DNA from: Rhizobiales bacterium PAR1 | Lineage (GTDB): Bacteria; Pseudomonadota; Alphaproteobacteria; Rhizobiales; Beijerinckiaceae | Assembly (NCBI GenBank): GCA_002256205.1 | Contig: NKIW01000004.1 | Span: 263,802 to 327,801 of the forward strand | Reading direction: 5' to 3' | Length of the DNA: 64,000 nucleotides | Part shown: piece after piece, positions 17,308 through 25,264 of the stretch | Numbering within the stretch: the stretch's first letter is position 1 | How the letters are laid out: each line of letters begins with the position of its first letter | Made by a program: the position numbers and the translations under genes | The notes under the pieces: generated by a model | Told to the model about the DNA's origin: nothing | Database searches by the model: none | Seen by the model: only the letters and a program-made list of their open reading frames with translations

Positions 17308-17447
17308 GCGATCCTCTGACTGCCAACAATTGAAAAAGTGTCTCGGCCTTACGGCACAAAGCCAGATATTTCATCGCTTTTTAGGGAGTTTTTTGAACGA
17401 AATCACAAAGTCTCCCCGCTATTCTGTCCATTCTAGGGGAGGCCCGG

Positions 17448-18794
17448 ATGTTTCGGAAACTGCTGGAATTTGCATCCAATCGTGCCGGTGGTGTGGCCAT
17501 GGTTTTTGCTCTCGCCGTTCCGAGCCTTGTCGGCGTCACCGGCGCTGCGGTGGATTACACCAGCATCAGCCGCCAGCGCACCAGCCTCGCGGCACTCACC
17601 GATGCCGCCGCACTTTCGGTCGGCCGCCAGATGACCCTTTCCACAATGACCGATTCTCAAATACAGGCTGCGGCGGCGAACTTTGCCCAGAGCAACGTTG
17701 ATGCAAGCTCCCTGACGGGCCTTACCCTGTCCGCTACCGTCTCGACGGACCGTCTGGCTGTCACGGTCGCGACCACGGCCGGAGCGAAATCGAGCTTCGG
17801 GCTGCTTGAACTGGCCGTCGGAGCGATCACCCTCAATGCTTCTGCAACGGCACGCGTAGGGCAGAACACAAAACTGTGCCTGCTTTCCGTGGCCGAGGCG
17901 AAATCCAACGAAATCAAATCAGGACTTTTCGTATCGGCGGAGAAAACCGGAATCGCGTTGATGGATAATTCCCGCATTTCGGCGCCGGGATGCCTTCTTC
18001 ACACCAATGTGGCGGATAGATCAGCCTTCACGATCGGACCGGGCGCACAAGTTACCGCCGATGTGCTTTGCGCCGTGGGGGGCGTCACCAACACCGGCGG
18101 CCTGATCGATGCGGCCGTTGTCGACACCTGCCCGAAGGTTACCAACCCGATGGACGGCCGCTTTTACCCGAACCTCGGCCAGAATTGCCCCACGACAGCC
18201 TACAAGAACATCACCCTGACAACCGGGACACATACACTCTCTCCGGGGAATTACTGCGGCAATATTACCATTTCCGGTGACGCCAAGGTGCGCCTCGGAT
18301 CGGGCAATTTCTCCATTCAGGGCAAGCTTGTCGTTCAGGGCAATGCCGAACTGACCGGCACGGGCGTCGGAATTTATCTTTGGGGCGGCAAGGCCAGCGT
18401 GCTGCAAGCCGCAACCTTCGCCTTCCTCGGGAACGCGCTGATCGATCTCACCGGTCCGGAAACCGGACCGATGGCGGGCATCGTAATCTGGGAAGGGGTC
18501 AACGGCGCGGCCTATGATGTGATCAGCGGCTATTCCACCGGCAATTATCACCAGATCAGCACCTTGCGCGCCAAACGCCTCACCGGCACGATCTATCTCC
18601 CCGGTGGCCGCCTGCGCATCGACGCACCGGGCAAAGTCGCCGATCAGTCCGATTATACCGTCATGGTCGTCAATCGGCTTGATCTTGCGGCGGGTCCGAA
18701 CCTTGTCCTGAACTCGGACTACGCAAAATCCCGCATCCCGGTTCCGGTCGGTCTTGGCCCGATTGGTGCCAAGAACGTGCGACTGGTGAACTGA
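17448..18794 (+). CDS. TadE/TadG-like pilus-associated protein
   Basis: Membrane-anchored, probably surface or periplasmic protein, 448 aa. The N-terminus has the TadG-like pattern: a short basic lead (FRKLLEFASNRAGG), then a hydrophobic helix with VAMVFALAVPSLVGVTGAAVD (described only to locate it, residues about 15-35), then DYTSISRQRTSLAALTDAAAL, as in putative Flp pilus assembly proteins. From about residue 230 the chain turns into Gly-rich strands (for example TLTTGTHTLSPGNYCGNI and RLGSGNFSIQGKLVV) suggestive of a parallel beta-helix. No other tad or cpa gene is in the window, so it is an orphan. The ribosome site AGGGGAGG is strong. The function is unproven. Confidence 0.72.
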   Translation: MFRKLLEFASNRAGGVAMVFALAVPSLVGVTGAAVDYTSISRQRTSLAALTDAAALSVGRQMTLSTMTDSQIQAAAANFAQSNVDASSLTGLTLSATVSTDRLAVTVATTAGAKSSFGLLELAVGAITLNASATARVGQNTKLCLLSVAEAKSNEIKSGLFVSAEKTGIALMDNSRISAPGCLLHTNVADRSAFTIGPGAQVTADVLCAVGGVTNTGGLIDAAVVDTCPKVTNPMDGRFYPNLGQNCPTTAYKNITLTTGTHTLSPGNYCGNITISGDAKVRLGSGNFSIQGKLVVQGNAELTGTGVGIYLWGGKASVLQAATFAFLGNALIDLTGPETGPMAGIVIWEGVNGAAYDVISGYSTGNYHQISTLRAKRLTGTIYLPGGRLRIDAPGKVADQSDYTVMVVNRLDLAAGPNLVLNSDYAKSRIPVPVGLGPIGAKNVRLVN

Positions 18795-18800
18795 TCGCTT

Positions 18801-19916
18801 CTAGCGCTGGCCGAAACGGGCCCCGGAGAAGAGATCCTTGAACTCGCGCGGTTGCGAACGCCAGTACTGCGGCGGCGCCTCGACCTGAGCCCCAAGCTTT
18901 GCCGCGGCGTGCCAGGGCCAATGCGGATCGTAGAGAATGCCGCGCGCAATCCCGATGGCATCGGCCTCTCCCCGCGCGAGAATACCCTCGGCCTGCTCAG
19001 GCTCGGTGATCAGCCCGACAGCGATGGTGGGAAGTCCGGTTGCCGCCTTGATCGCTTTGGCAAAAGGTACCTGATAGCCCGACCCAAGCGTGATCTGCTG
19101 CTGTGCAGAAACCCCGCCGCTACTGACGTGGATCGCATCACAACCACGCGCCTTGAGCGCCTTCGCCAGTTCGATCGTCTGCTCGACATCCCAGCCACCC
19201 TCGACCCAGTCGGTCGCGGAAACGCGGACCCAGATCGGCTTTTCTGCCGGGAAAGCGGCGCGCATCGCCTCGAAGATCTCCAGAGGAAGTCGCATCCGGT
19301 TCTCGAGACTGCCACCGTAGTCATCCTCGCGTTTGTTGGCGATGGGCGAGAGAAACTGGTGCAAGAGATAGCCGTGGGCCGCATGGATTTCGAGCCCGTC
19401 AATGCCGAGGCGGGCAGCACGAAGCGCAGTCGCAGCAAAGGCTTCGACAACCTCCCTGATCCCCGCACGGTCAAAGGCGAGAGGTGGTACTTCATGCGCG
19501 CCATGCGGGATGGCAGATGGGCCCATGGTCACCCAGCCACCCGGTTGCCCAGGAGGCACCTGCTGGCCGCCCTCCCAAGGCTTCTGGCTTGCCGCCTTGC
19601 GGCCGGCATGTCCCACCTGCATGGCGATGGGCATTGCTGAGTAGGTGCGAACGATCTTCAGAACCCGGGCCAGCGCCGCTTCGTTCTGATCGGAATAGAG
19701 CCCGATATCGCCGGCAGAAATGCGCCCTTCTGGTGCGACTGCCGTCGCCTCGAGGATCAGCATGCCGGCACCGGAAAGCGCGAGTTGACCGAGGTGAAGG
19801 ATATGCCAGTCACTTGCATTGCCATCGACCGCAGAATACTGGCACATCGGCGCAATGATGATGCGGTTCGGCAAAGTCAGCGCGCGCAAGGCCAGCGGCG
19901 CGAAAAGAAGGCTCAT
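18801..19916 (-). CDS. old-yellow-enzyme family NADH:flavin oxidoreductase (YqjM-like)
   Basis: FMN-dependent ene-reductase, 371 aa from the ATG at 19916; a TTG at 19922 is less likely. The N-terminal APMCQYSA carries the Cys typical of thermophilic-like OYEs such as YqjM. DGLEIHAAHGYLLHQFLSP and KREDDYGGSLENR are the substrate-His and phosphate-loop signatures, and the C-terminal RGILYDPHWPWHAA matches the arginine-finger end of this subgroup. Such enzymes reduce activated C=C bonds. It is convergent with the TadG-like gene (6 bp) and divergent from the flavin reductase gene, with which it may share flavin metabolism. Confidence 0.9.
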   Translation of the reverse strand: MSLLFAPLALRALTLPNRIIIAPMCQYSAVDGNASDWHILHLGQLALSGAGMLILEATAVAPEGRISAGDIGLYSDQNEAALARVLKIVRTYSAMPIAMQVGHAGRKAASQKPWEGGQQVPPGQPGGWVTMGPSAIPHGAHEVPPLAFDRAGIREVVEAFAATALRAARLGIDGLEIHAAHGYLLHQFLSPIANKREDDYGGSLENRMRLPLEIFEAMRAAFPAEKPIWVRVSATDWVEGGWDVEQTIELAKALKARGCDAIHVSSGGVSAQQQITLGSGYQVPFAKAIKAATGLPTIAVGLITEPEQAEGILARGEADAIGIARGILYDPHWPWHAAAKLGAQVEAPPQYWRSQPREFKDLFSGARFGQR

Positions 19917-20111
19917 CGACAAATCCTTACCGTTTTCCGGATAGCCGCATGGAAATATGCACTGCGGCCCCTATGTTAGGATTGTTGAAGCACGAAGCCC
20001 CCTCCCCGGCAACCGAGGCGCTCGCTGTTGATGCACAAGCAAAATTCACCATGCTCAAGCATTCTCCGTACCCTTTAACCGAATACGACGGATCACCCTG
20101 TAGGATTGTTC

Positions 20112-20660
20112 ATGAAAAACTCGGGGTGGACGATGGGATTGCCCGCAAAAATCCGGAAAACAGACGTCAGCATGGATTCATCCTCAATCCCGGCGGCGGA
20201 ATTCCGTCAGGTCATGGGCCAGTTCGCGACTGGCGTGACCATCATCACCACGCGTGACGCCCATGGCGCAGCGCAGGGGCTGACGATAAACTCGTTCGCC
20301 TCACTTTCGCTCGATCCGCCGCTGGTGATGTGGAGCCTGCGCCTGAACTCGACCTCGCTCGCCGCCTTTCGTGCAGCCACTCATTTCGCGATCAACGTTC
20401 TTTCCGCCGAGCAGGAAGATACGTCCAAGACCTTCGCACGCCCTGGTGACCGTTTCGCCGGCATCGACTGGCAGGCCGGTGAAAACGGCATGCCGCTGCT
20501 GAACGGGTCGCTGGCATGGATCGAGTGTGAGCGCTTCGCCGAATATCCCGGTGGCGATCATGTCATCTTTGTCGGCCGCGTCATCCGCGCGCGTCATTCC
20601 GAAGGGATGCCGCTGCTCTATTGGCGCGGTGCCTATTTCCCGGCAGGCGACAAGGCCTGA
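20112..20660 (+). CDS. flavin reductase domain protein (HpaC/RutF-like)
   Basis: NAD(P)H:flavin reductase-like protein, 182 aa, likely supplying reduced FMN or FAD to a two-component monooxygenase. FRQVMGQFATGVTIIT and the SFASLSLDPPLVMW segment are the family's FMN-binding signature, and HFAINVLSAEQ follows. I place the start at the ATG at 20112 because AGGA precedes it by six bases; the domain itself begins near an in-frame ATG at 20172, which is an alternative. No partner monooxygenase is adjacent. It is convergent with the GH2-like gene, with a hairpin between them. Confidence 0.87.
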   Translation: MKNSGWTMGLPAKIRKTDVSMDSSSIPAAEFRQVMGQFATGVTIITTRDAHGAAQGLTINSFASLSLDPPLVMWSLRLNSTSLAAFRAATHFAINVLSAEQEDTSKTFARPGDRFAGIDWQAGENGMPLLNGSLAWIECERFAEYPGGDHVIFVGRVIRARHSEGMPLLYWRGAYFPAGDKA

Positions 20661-20689
20661 AAATCTGATCTCGCCTGAGGGACTGATCT

Positions 20690-20710
20690 GGCTTGAGGAC
20701 AGCTCAAGCC
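20690..20710. terminator. hairpin between convergent flavin reductase and GH2-like genes
   Basis: Perfect 8-base arms GGCTTGAG (20690-20697) and CTCAAGCC (20703-20710) surround a five-base loop in the 69-bp gap between convergent genes. The stem is stable but lacks a T-run on either side, so it may be a weak or Rho-assisted terminator or an mRNA 3' stabiliser. Confidence 0.45.
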
Positions 20711-20729
20711 TGAAACACAGCTGGACCGC

Positions 20730-23201
20730 TTATCCGCCGTAACGCGCCGCATCCAGACCGTTCACGGCCCGGACTTCCCCGGCGGGCGCATGCTTCTCCC
20801 GGCACGCGCGAGCCACCAGTTTCACTCGCTTCACGCCGCCCGGCGCAAGGTGAAACCAATTGTCCGAGGCGCGCCAGTTCTCATCGACGAGATGCACCGA
20901 TTGCGCAAAGCGCGTGGTAGCGATGTCGAGAAAGCATTCGCCGTTTTCCCCAACCAGCGTCGCCGAAAGCCCAAGCGTTTCGCGCGCGTTGCCGCGCCCT
21001 TGCGGGAAATGAAAGGCTTCAGCCAGCGTTTCCCCTGTCACGGAATTCGACAGCCGCGCCGAGGTCGCGCTATGGCCCGGTGGGCCAAAACGATAGGCAT
21101 AGGTTAGGTCGAAAAACGCATCGAGCATCTCGAACGCCGGGATAGTGAGATCAGTCCGCGGAGCGAGCATGAGATCGCGGGCCGCCGAGACCACAGGTGT
21201 CGCACCATCACGCCATGCCGTGAAGGAGAGGGTCGCAGCGAGCGGTTCGGCACGCTCATTGAGGACATGCAGTGCGAGACCGTTGACGCCCTCATCCGTC
21301 ATGGCGAGCTGCACCGGGCGAAAGGCGCGCTTGAGCGCATACCAGCCCGATTTCGGCTCGCCATCCGAGGCGATCACGCCCCAGCCGGCGCCGGGCGCAA
21401 GGTCTTGCAGGAACCACACCAGCGCGCCGCGAGTCGGCGAGGCAGGGCGGCGCCATTCGGCGAAACTCGCTTCCATCACCTCCGCAACAACCGCGCGAGC
21501 GCGCGCGAAATAGCGCTCTGGATCATCGCGCCGGAGGTGCAGCGCGGAGACGCCATAGAGGCGCTCAAGGTAATGATCGCGCACATCATCAAAATCCCAC
21601 GAGGCGCCGGCATCGCGCGGCACGCCGCGTTTCCAATCCGGGTGATGCAGGATCGCTGGCGGTGCACCATGCCCGAGCGAAGCCTCCTCCGGCACATTAG
21701 CGAAGGCGAGGCATTCAGCGGCAAAGCGCACCCCGGCGCGGCGCGCGTCATCGAGATCACGCATATAGGCGCCGACGCCGTAATAATGTGTCACGCCCTC
21801 ATTGGCGATGAAAGGCAGCGCGCCACCGGAGGGGGAGTTTGGCACATAGGCGATATCAGGCCGGAGTTTCGCAACCGTCTCCGGCAGCACCGTCTCGAAC
21901 ACCGGGCCGGACCAGACCTCGCGCGGTGCACCGAGCATCGCGGCCTGCTGGAACACCTCGCTGCCGCCGCACAGCACGACCAGCGAAGGCGACGTTTGCG
22001 CGCGATCGAGCAGCGTTTCCACCTCCGCGCGGATGGCGGCAAGAAAGCCCTCATCCGCTTGCGGATAATCGAAATTCGCCAGCATCATGTCCTGCCAGAC
22101 CATGATGCCGAGCTCGTCGCAAAGATCGAAGAACGCCTCGCTCTCGTAGGTCATGACCCCGCTGACGCGCAGCATGTTCATGCCCGCCTCTTTGGCCAGC
22201 GTCAGCCAGCGGGCATAGGCCGCGCGACCACAGGGCAAGGCCGAGACCTCGGCATTGGTCCATGACGCCCCCCGGCAGAAGACCGGCACGCCATTGAGGA
22301 TGAGGCCGAAGCCCTTGCCATCCGCCCCGCGATCCACTTGGAGCGTACGAAAGCCTATTTTTCCGAGGTCGAACCGCGTGCCGGCAATGTCCAGCGCAAG
22401 CGGATATAACGCCGGTTCTCCATGGGTATGCGGGAACCAGAGGCGGACATCGGGAACGATAACCTCGCCCTCAAGGACATCGGGCGCAACGGTACGCAGC
22501 GCACCGGAGGCCTCGCCGCAATGTGCAACGCCAGAGTGCGTCTCGCCAGATTTGAGTGTGAAGCGCAGTGACACAATGCCGGTTTCACCCTCGACACGGG
22601 TGCGGACATCGCAGGCCAGACAATTGAGCGAGGAAAGCGCATCGCCCTTCCGGGTTACGCCAAGGATCGGCCGATAGGGGCCGATGGGTCGCCCCTCCGG
22701 ACACCATCCGGGCATCGAGCCCAGCGCCGTCGTCCGAAAGCAGCGCAGGCCGTTGGGCTGCACCATCGCCGGGCGCCAGCGCGAGCGACGCGGCGCAGCG
22801 GCAAGCTTCGGCGCCAAGGCGCGGAAGCAGAGCGCGATTTCCGTGCCGCTCGCGAGGTCCACATCCAGCGCAACCGGCTCGAACATCGAGACGCTTTGGG
22901 CACGCTTTTCGCCGTTGATGAAGATGTCGCAGAGCGTCGCAAGGCCCTCGAACACGAGCTGCCCCTCGAGAGGCGCGTCAAGCCGGGTGCGATACCAGTG
23001 ATCCTGCTGATCGAACGCACCCGCCACCGGGCCAACCACCTTGAGGCTGGTCGCCAGGGTGCCCGGCACGACAGCCGGAATCCAACCGGGGGTTCCCGCC
23101 AAACCCGAAGGATCGGTGTGTGCGCCCGCCGTCGTCGAAAGACATTCCCAGCCGGAAAGCTCGCGCCGGTCTTCGCCCGTTGAGGTGCGGATCAGCGCCA
23201 T
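20730..23201 (-). CDS. glycoside hydrolase family 2-like protein with altered active site
   Basis: Cytoplasmic protein of GH2 (beta-mannosidase/beta-galactosidase) architecture, 823 aa with no signal peptide. An N-terminal sugar-binding domain (DHWYRTRLDAPLEG, about residues 67-80) is followed by an immunoglobulin-like domain and a TIM barrel from about residue 295, with KEAGMNMLRVSGVMTYESEAFFDLCDELG-type strand and helix order. The acid/base motif, normally N-E, is CGGSE, with E415 kept but Asn replaced by Ser414. The probable nucleophile is E496 in RFAAECLAF, where SEFG is usual. It starts 6 bp after the DUF1839 stop and is the last gene of the carrier-protein cluster, so it may act on an aminoacylated sugar rather than a polysaccharide. 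Hydrolytic activity is uncertain. Confidence 0.8.
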   Translation of the reverse strand: MALIRTSTGEDRRELSGWECLSTTAGAHTDPSGLAGTPGWIPAVVPGTLATSLKVVGPVAGAFDQQDHWYRTRLDAPLEGQLVFEGLATLCDIFINGEKRAQSVSMFEPVALDVDLASGTEIALCFRALAPKLAAAPRRSRWRPAMVQPNGLRCFRTTALGSMPGWCPEGRPIGPYRPILGVTRKGDALSSLNCLACDVRTRVEGETGIVSLRFTLKSGETHSGVAHCGEASGALRTVAPDVLEGEVIVPDVRLWFPHTHGEPALYPLALDIAGTRFDLGKIGFRTLQVDRGADGKGFGLILNGVPVFCRGASWTNAEVSALPCGRAAYARWLTLAKEAGMNMLRVSGVMTYESEAFFDLCDELGIMVWQDMMLANFDYPQADEGFLAAIRAEVETLLDRAQTSPSLVVLCGGSEVFQQAAMLGAPREVWSGPVFETVLPETVAKLRPDIAYVPNSPSGGALPFIANEGVTHYYGVGAYMRDLDDARRAGVRFAAECLAFANVPEEASLGHGAPPAILHHPDWKRGVPRDAGASWDFDDVRDHYLERLYGVSALHLRRDDPERYFARARAVVAEVMEASFAEWRRPASPTRGALVWFLQDLAPGAGWGVIASDGEPKSGWYALKRAFRPVQLAMTDEGVNGLALHVLNERAEPLAATLSFTAWRDGATPVVSAARDLMLAPRTDLTIPAFEMLDAFFDLTYAYRFGPPGHSATSARLSNSVTGETLAEAFHFPQGRGNARETLGLSATLVGENGECFLDIATTRFAQSVHLVDENWRASDNWFHLAPGGVKRVKLVARACREKHAPAGEVRAVNGLDAARYGG

Positions 23202-23207
23202 GATGAC

Positions 23208-24218
23208 TTAACGGGACAGCGCGCGACGGAGGCTCGCGATCACAGCGTCATAGTCGGCGACAAGCGGTTCCAGTGCACCGTCGAACCGGTCGAAGCGGCG
23301 CTGACGCAAGGCACGCGCGAGCTGGAACTGCGCGATCTTCGAGCCTTCCGCGAGCCGGAGCGCAGCCGCTTCGGGTGCGGCAAAATCGCCGCCAATCCAG
23401 CCCAGATGGCTCGCCAGAAGTTCGAAGTTCGCACCGAGCTGACGCAGCGTGTTGAAGGCGTAATGATGGAAGGCGTGCGGGGCGCGTTCGGCCAACACTT
23501 CTGCCTGAGCCGAGGCGACCGCGCGATAGGCTGCGACCGGGTTCTCCACCGGAACGCGCGCGAGATGATGCGCCAGCAACCGGACGGCTGTGGCTTTCAA
23601 TTCAGAAGCCTCTGTTGGTGCTGTCGGCAGTTTCACCATTTCCGCGTAGGGGAAAAGCGTATCCTCCCGCATCTGCCCCGGCAAAAGGCGGAACAGGCCG
23701 TCGAAATCCTCACCGGAGGCGTGGAAGAAGCCATCGTTATGGAAGTAATCCACCTCGCGCGCGACAGGGTCGAGCCGGTTGATGCCGATCGTCGTCTTGC
23801 CGTGTGTCTCGCGATAGGACACGCCGCGCGTATCAGGCATATAGAAGCTGTCGAGTTCGATCAGCACCAGCCGATGCCGCGCGATCTGCTGGCGGAGATG
23901 GCCGATGAGATCGTCATAAAGCGCGAGTTCCGTGACACGCAGGCCGAACAGTGCTTCGAGATCATCGAGCGGTGGTTTGAAGAAGGTGAACTGATCGCCT
24001 TCGAAATCCTGCGCCACGGTGAAGCCGAAAGCTGCCGCCGGCTCGGTGCCAAGCCGGTGCAAGATCTCGATCCAGAGATCGGCGTAACAGTTGGTCTGCG
24101 GCCAGTGACGCTCAGGCCCATGCATCGCATGAACCTGATATCCCGCTGGCGAGACGGCAAAAATCCGCTCATCGCCCGTTTTGGGCACGAAGATCGCCGG
24201 TTTGGGATGAGCGGTCAT
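23208..24218 (-). CDS. DUF1839 family protein, possible carrier-protein acyltransferase
   Basis: Protein of a family without assigned function, 336 aa from the ATG at 24218 (GGGGTAAG upstream). QTNCYADLWIEILH places C44 at the start of a helix, as in papain-like and BtrH-type proteins. LVLIELDSFYMPD (about 117-129) and then H139 in SYRETHG followed by TTIGINRLD resemble the His-bearing strands of that fold. BtrH-type enzymes move an aminoacyl group from a carrier protein to a sugar amine. The gene starts 14 bp after the aminoacyl ligase stop and 6 bp before the GH2-like gene. The acyltransferase idea rests on motif resemblance and context, not on shown homology. Confidence 0.75.
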   Translation of the reverse strand: MTAHPKPAIFVPKTGDERIFAVSPAGYQVHAMHGPERHWPQTNCYADLWIEILHRLGTEPAAAFGFTVAQDFEGDQFTFFKPPLDDLEALFGLRVTELALYDDLIGHLRQQIARHRLVLIELDSFYMPDTRGVSYRETHGKTTIGINRLDPVAREVDYFHNDGFFHASGEDFDGLFRLLPGQMREDTLFPYAEMVKLPTAPTEASELKATAVRLLAHHLARVPVENPVAAYRAVASAQAEVLAERAPHAFHHYAFNTLRQLGANFELLASHLGWIGGDFAAPEAAALRLAEGSKIAQFQLARALRQRRFDRFDGALEPLVADYDAVIASLRRALSR

Positions 24219-24232
24219 GCTACTTACCCCGC

Positions 24233-25147
24233 TTAGCCCCAGAGCGCCTTGCGAACGGCCTTCGGCCATTTTTCCGGGTCCATGCCGTGATGCTTGAAGA
24301 GCGCCAGCGCCACGCGCTCCATGCCGAAACCGACACAGGCGGTGTGCGCGATTTCGCCATCCGGTGTGCGGATTCCCCAGGTCGAGCCGAAGTGATCCTG
24401 ATGGTAGTTGAACGAGAGGCAAGCCGTCGGGCCGGCACCATCGTTAATCGGAATCAGAAGTTCGAACTTCAATTGCTGGTCGCGCTGGTTATTGGCGAGC
24501 ATGCGGCCGGCGCGACCAAAAAACGGATCATTCGCAACATCAACATCGATTGGCACACCGAGTTCCGCCATCATTTTCTGGCCGCGTTCGAGCCAGAGCG
24601 CCCGGAAATCCGTGCCCTGCGCAGGCGTGCCGAAGCGGACGTATTCGCGCATGCGGAAAAGCTGCATCCGCGTCGGTTCTTTCGAGGGCTCGTGGCGGAA
24701 GCAATAGGATTGCAGGTCGAACAGGCCGCCCTTTTCGCTCAACGCGCCGCGCTTGGCGACCACCGGGTAGAGCACATAGCAGGCCGCGGGCGTCAGCACG
24801 ACATCCGTCGGTTTTTGCCAGCCGGTCCAATCCTTGCCGTTTGCGACATTGTCGAGCAGCTCGGCGTGATCACGCTCGTTACCGGCGAAGGAATGAACCG
24901 TGCCAGCGAGATGCGGGAAACCCTTGAGGTAGCCCGACTTCTCGAAGTGTACGCGGTTCATCGCTGGCGGAAAACGCATGACTTCCGGACCATCGCCACC
25001 GCCCCAGCGGGTGATGAGATCGTCGAAGCGCGAGACGACATCCTCGAACTGCCCGGAGCGGCCATAGAGGCCGTCCACGCCCATTTCGATGAGATGACCG
25101 TGACGGATGAGGTTATCGAGCAAAGTATTGGTACAGGACTGGCACAT
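24233..25147 (-). CDS. amino acid:[carrier protein] ligase (SerRS-like, no tRNA-binding arm)
   Basis: Class II aminoacyl-tRNA-synthetase homologue that activates an amino acid with ATP and loads it on a carrier protein, 304 aa. It is only a catalytic core. Motif 2 lies around [21 protein letters not shown] and motif 3 is [12 protein letters not shown]. The long N-terminal tRNA-binding coiled coil of SerRS is missing. C123 (in [11 protein letters not shown]), E168 and C271 (in AHTACVGFG) match the Cys-Glu-Cys zinc site of characterised Bradyrhizobium enzymes, which prefer glycine; an Agrobacterium relative uses alanine. The dedicated carrier protein is encoded two genes upstream. A small amino acid is expected, though which one is not decided here. 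Confidence 0.9.
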   Translation of the reverse strand: MCQSCTNTLLDNLIRHGHLIEMGVDGLYGRSGQFEDVVSRFDDLITRWGGGDGPEVMRFPPAMNRVHFEKSGYLKGFPHLAGTVHSFAGNERDHAELLDNVANGKDWTGWQKPTDVVLTPAACYVLYPVVAKRGALSEKGGLFDLQSYCFRHEPSKEPTRMQLFRMREYVRFGTPAQGTDFRALWLERGQKMMAELGVPIDVDVANDPFFGRAGRMLANNQRDQQLKFELLIPINDGAGPTACLSFNYHQDHFGSTWGIRTPDGEIAHTACVGFGMERVALALFKHHGMDPEKWPKAVRKALWG

Positions 25148-25205
25148 GGCTTTTCAAAACCTCGGATTTCCGGGCAAACGCACTGACTATTTCGCATCTT
25201 CTTTC

Positions 25206-25259
25206 CCGCCAACCGGTACTCACCCCCGGATCAAGTCCGAGGGCATGTCTGGCGGGAGG
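25206..25259. repeat. intergenic palindromic repeat (RIME-like)
   Basis: Nested palindrome in the 117-bp gap between the dehydrogenase-like gene and the ligase. Outer arms TCCCGCCA (25206-25213) and TGGCGGGA (25252-25259) are perfect. An inner stem, 25225-25232 with 25238-25245, has one mismatch around loop TCAAG, giving the core CGGACTTGATCCGG on the minus strand. Cores of this kind recur in palindromic intergenic repeats of rhizobia and relatives. Only one copy is in this window. It could fold in the mRNA and lower expression of the genes after it. Confidence 0.6.
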
Positions 25260-25264
25260 GGGCT

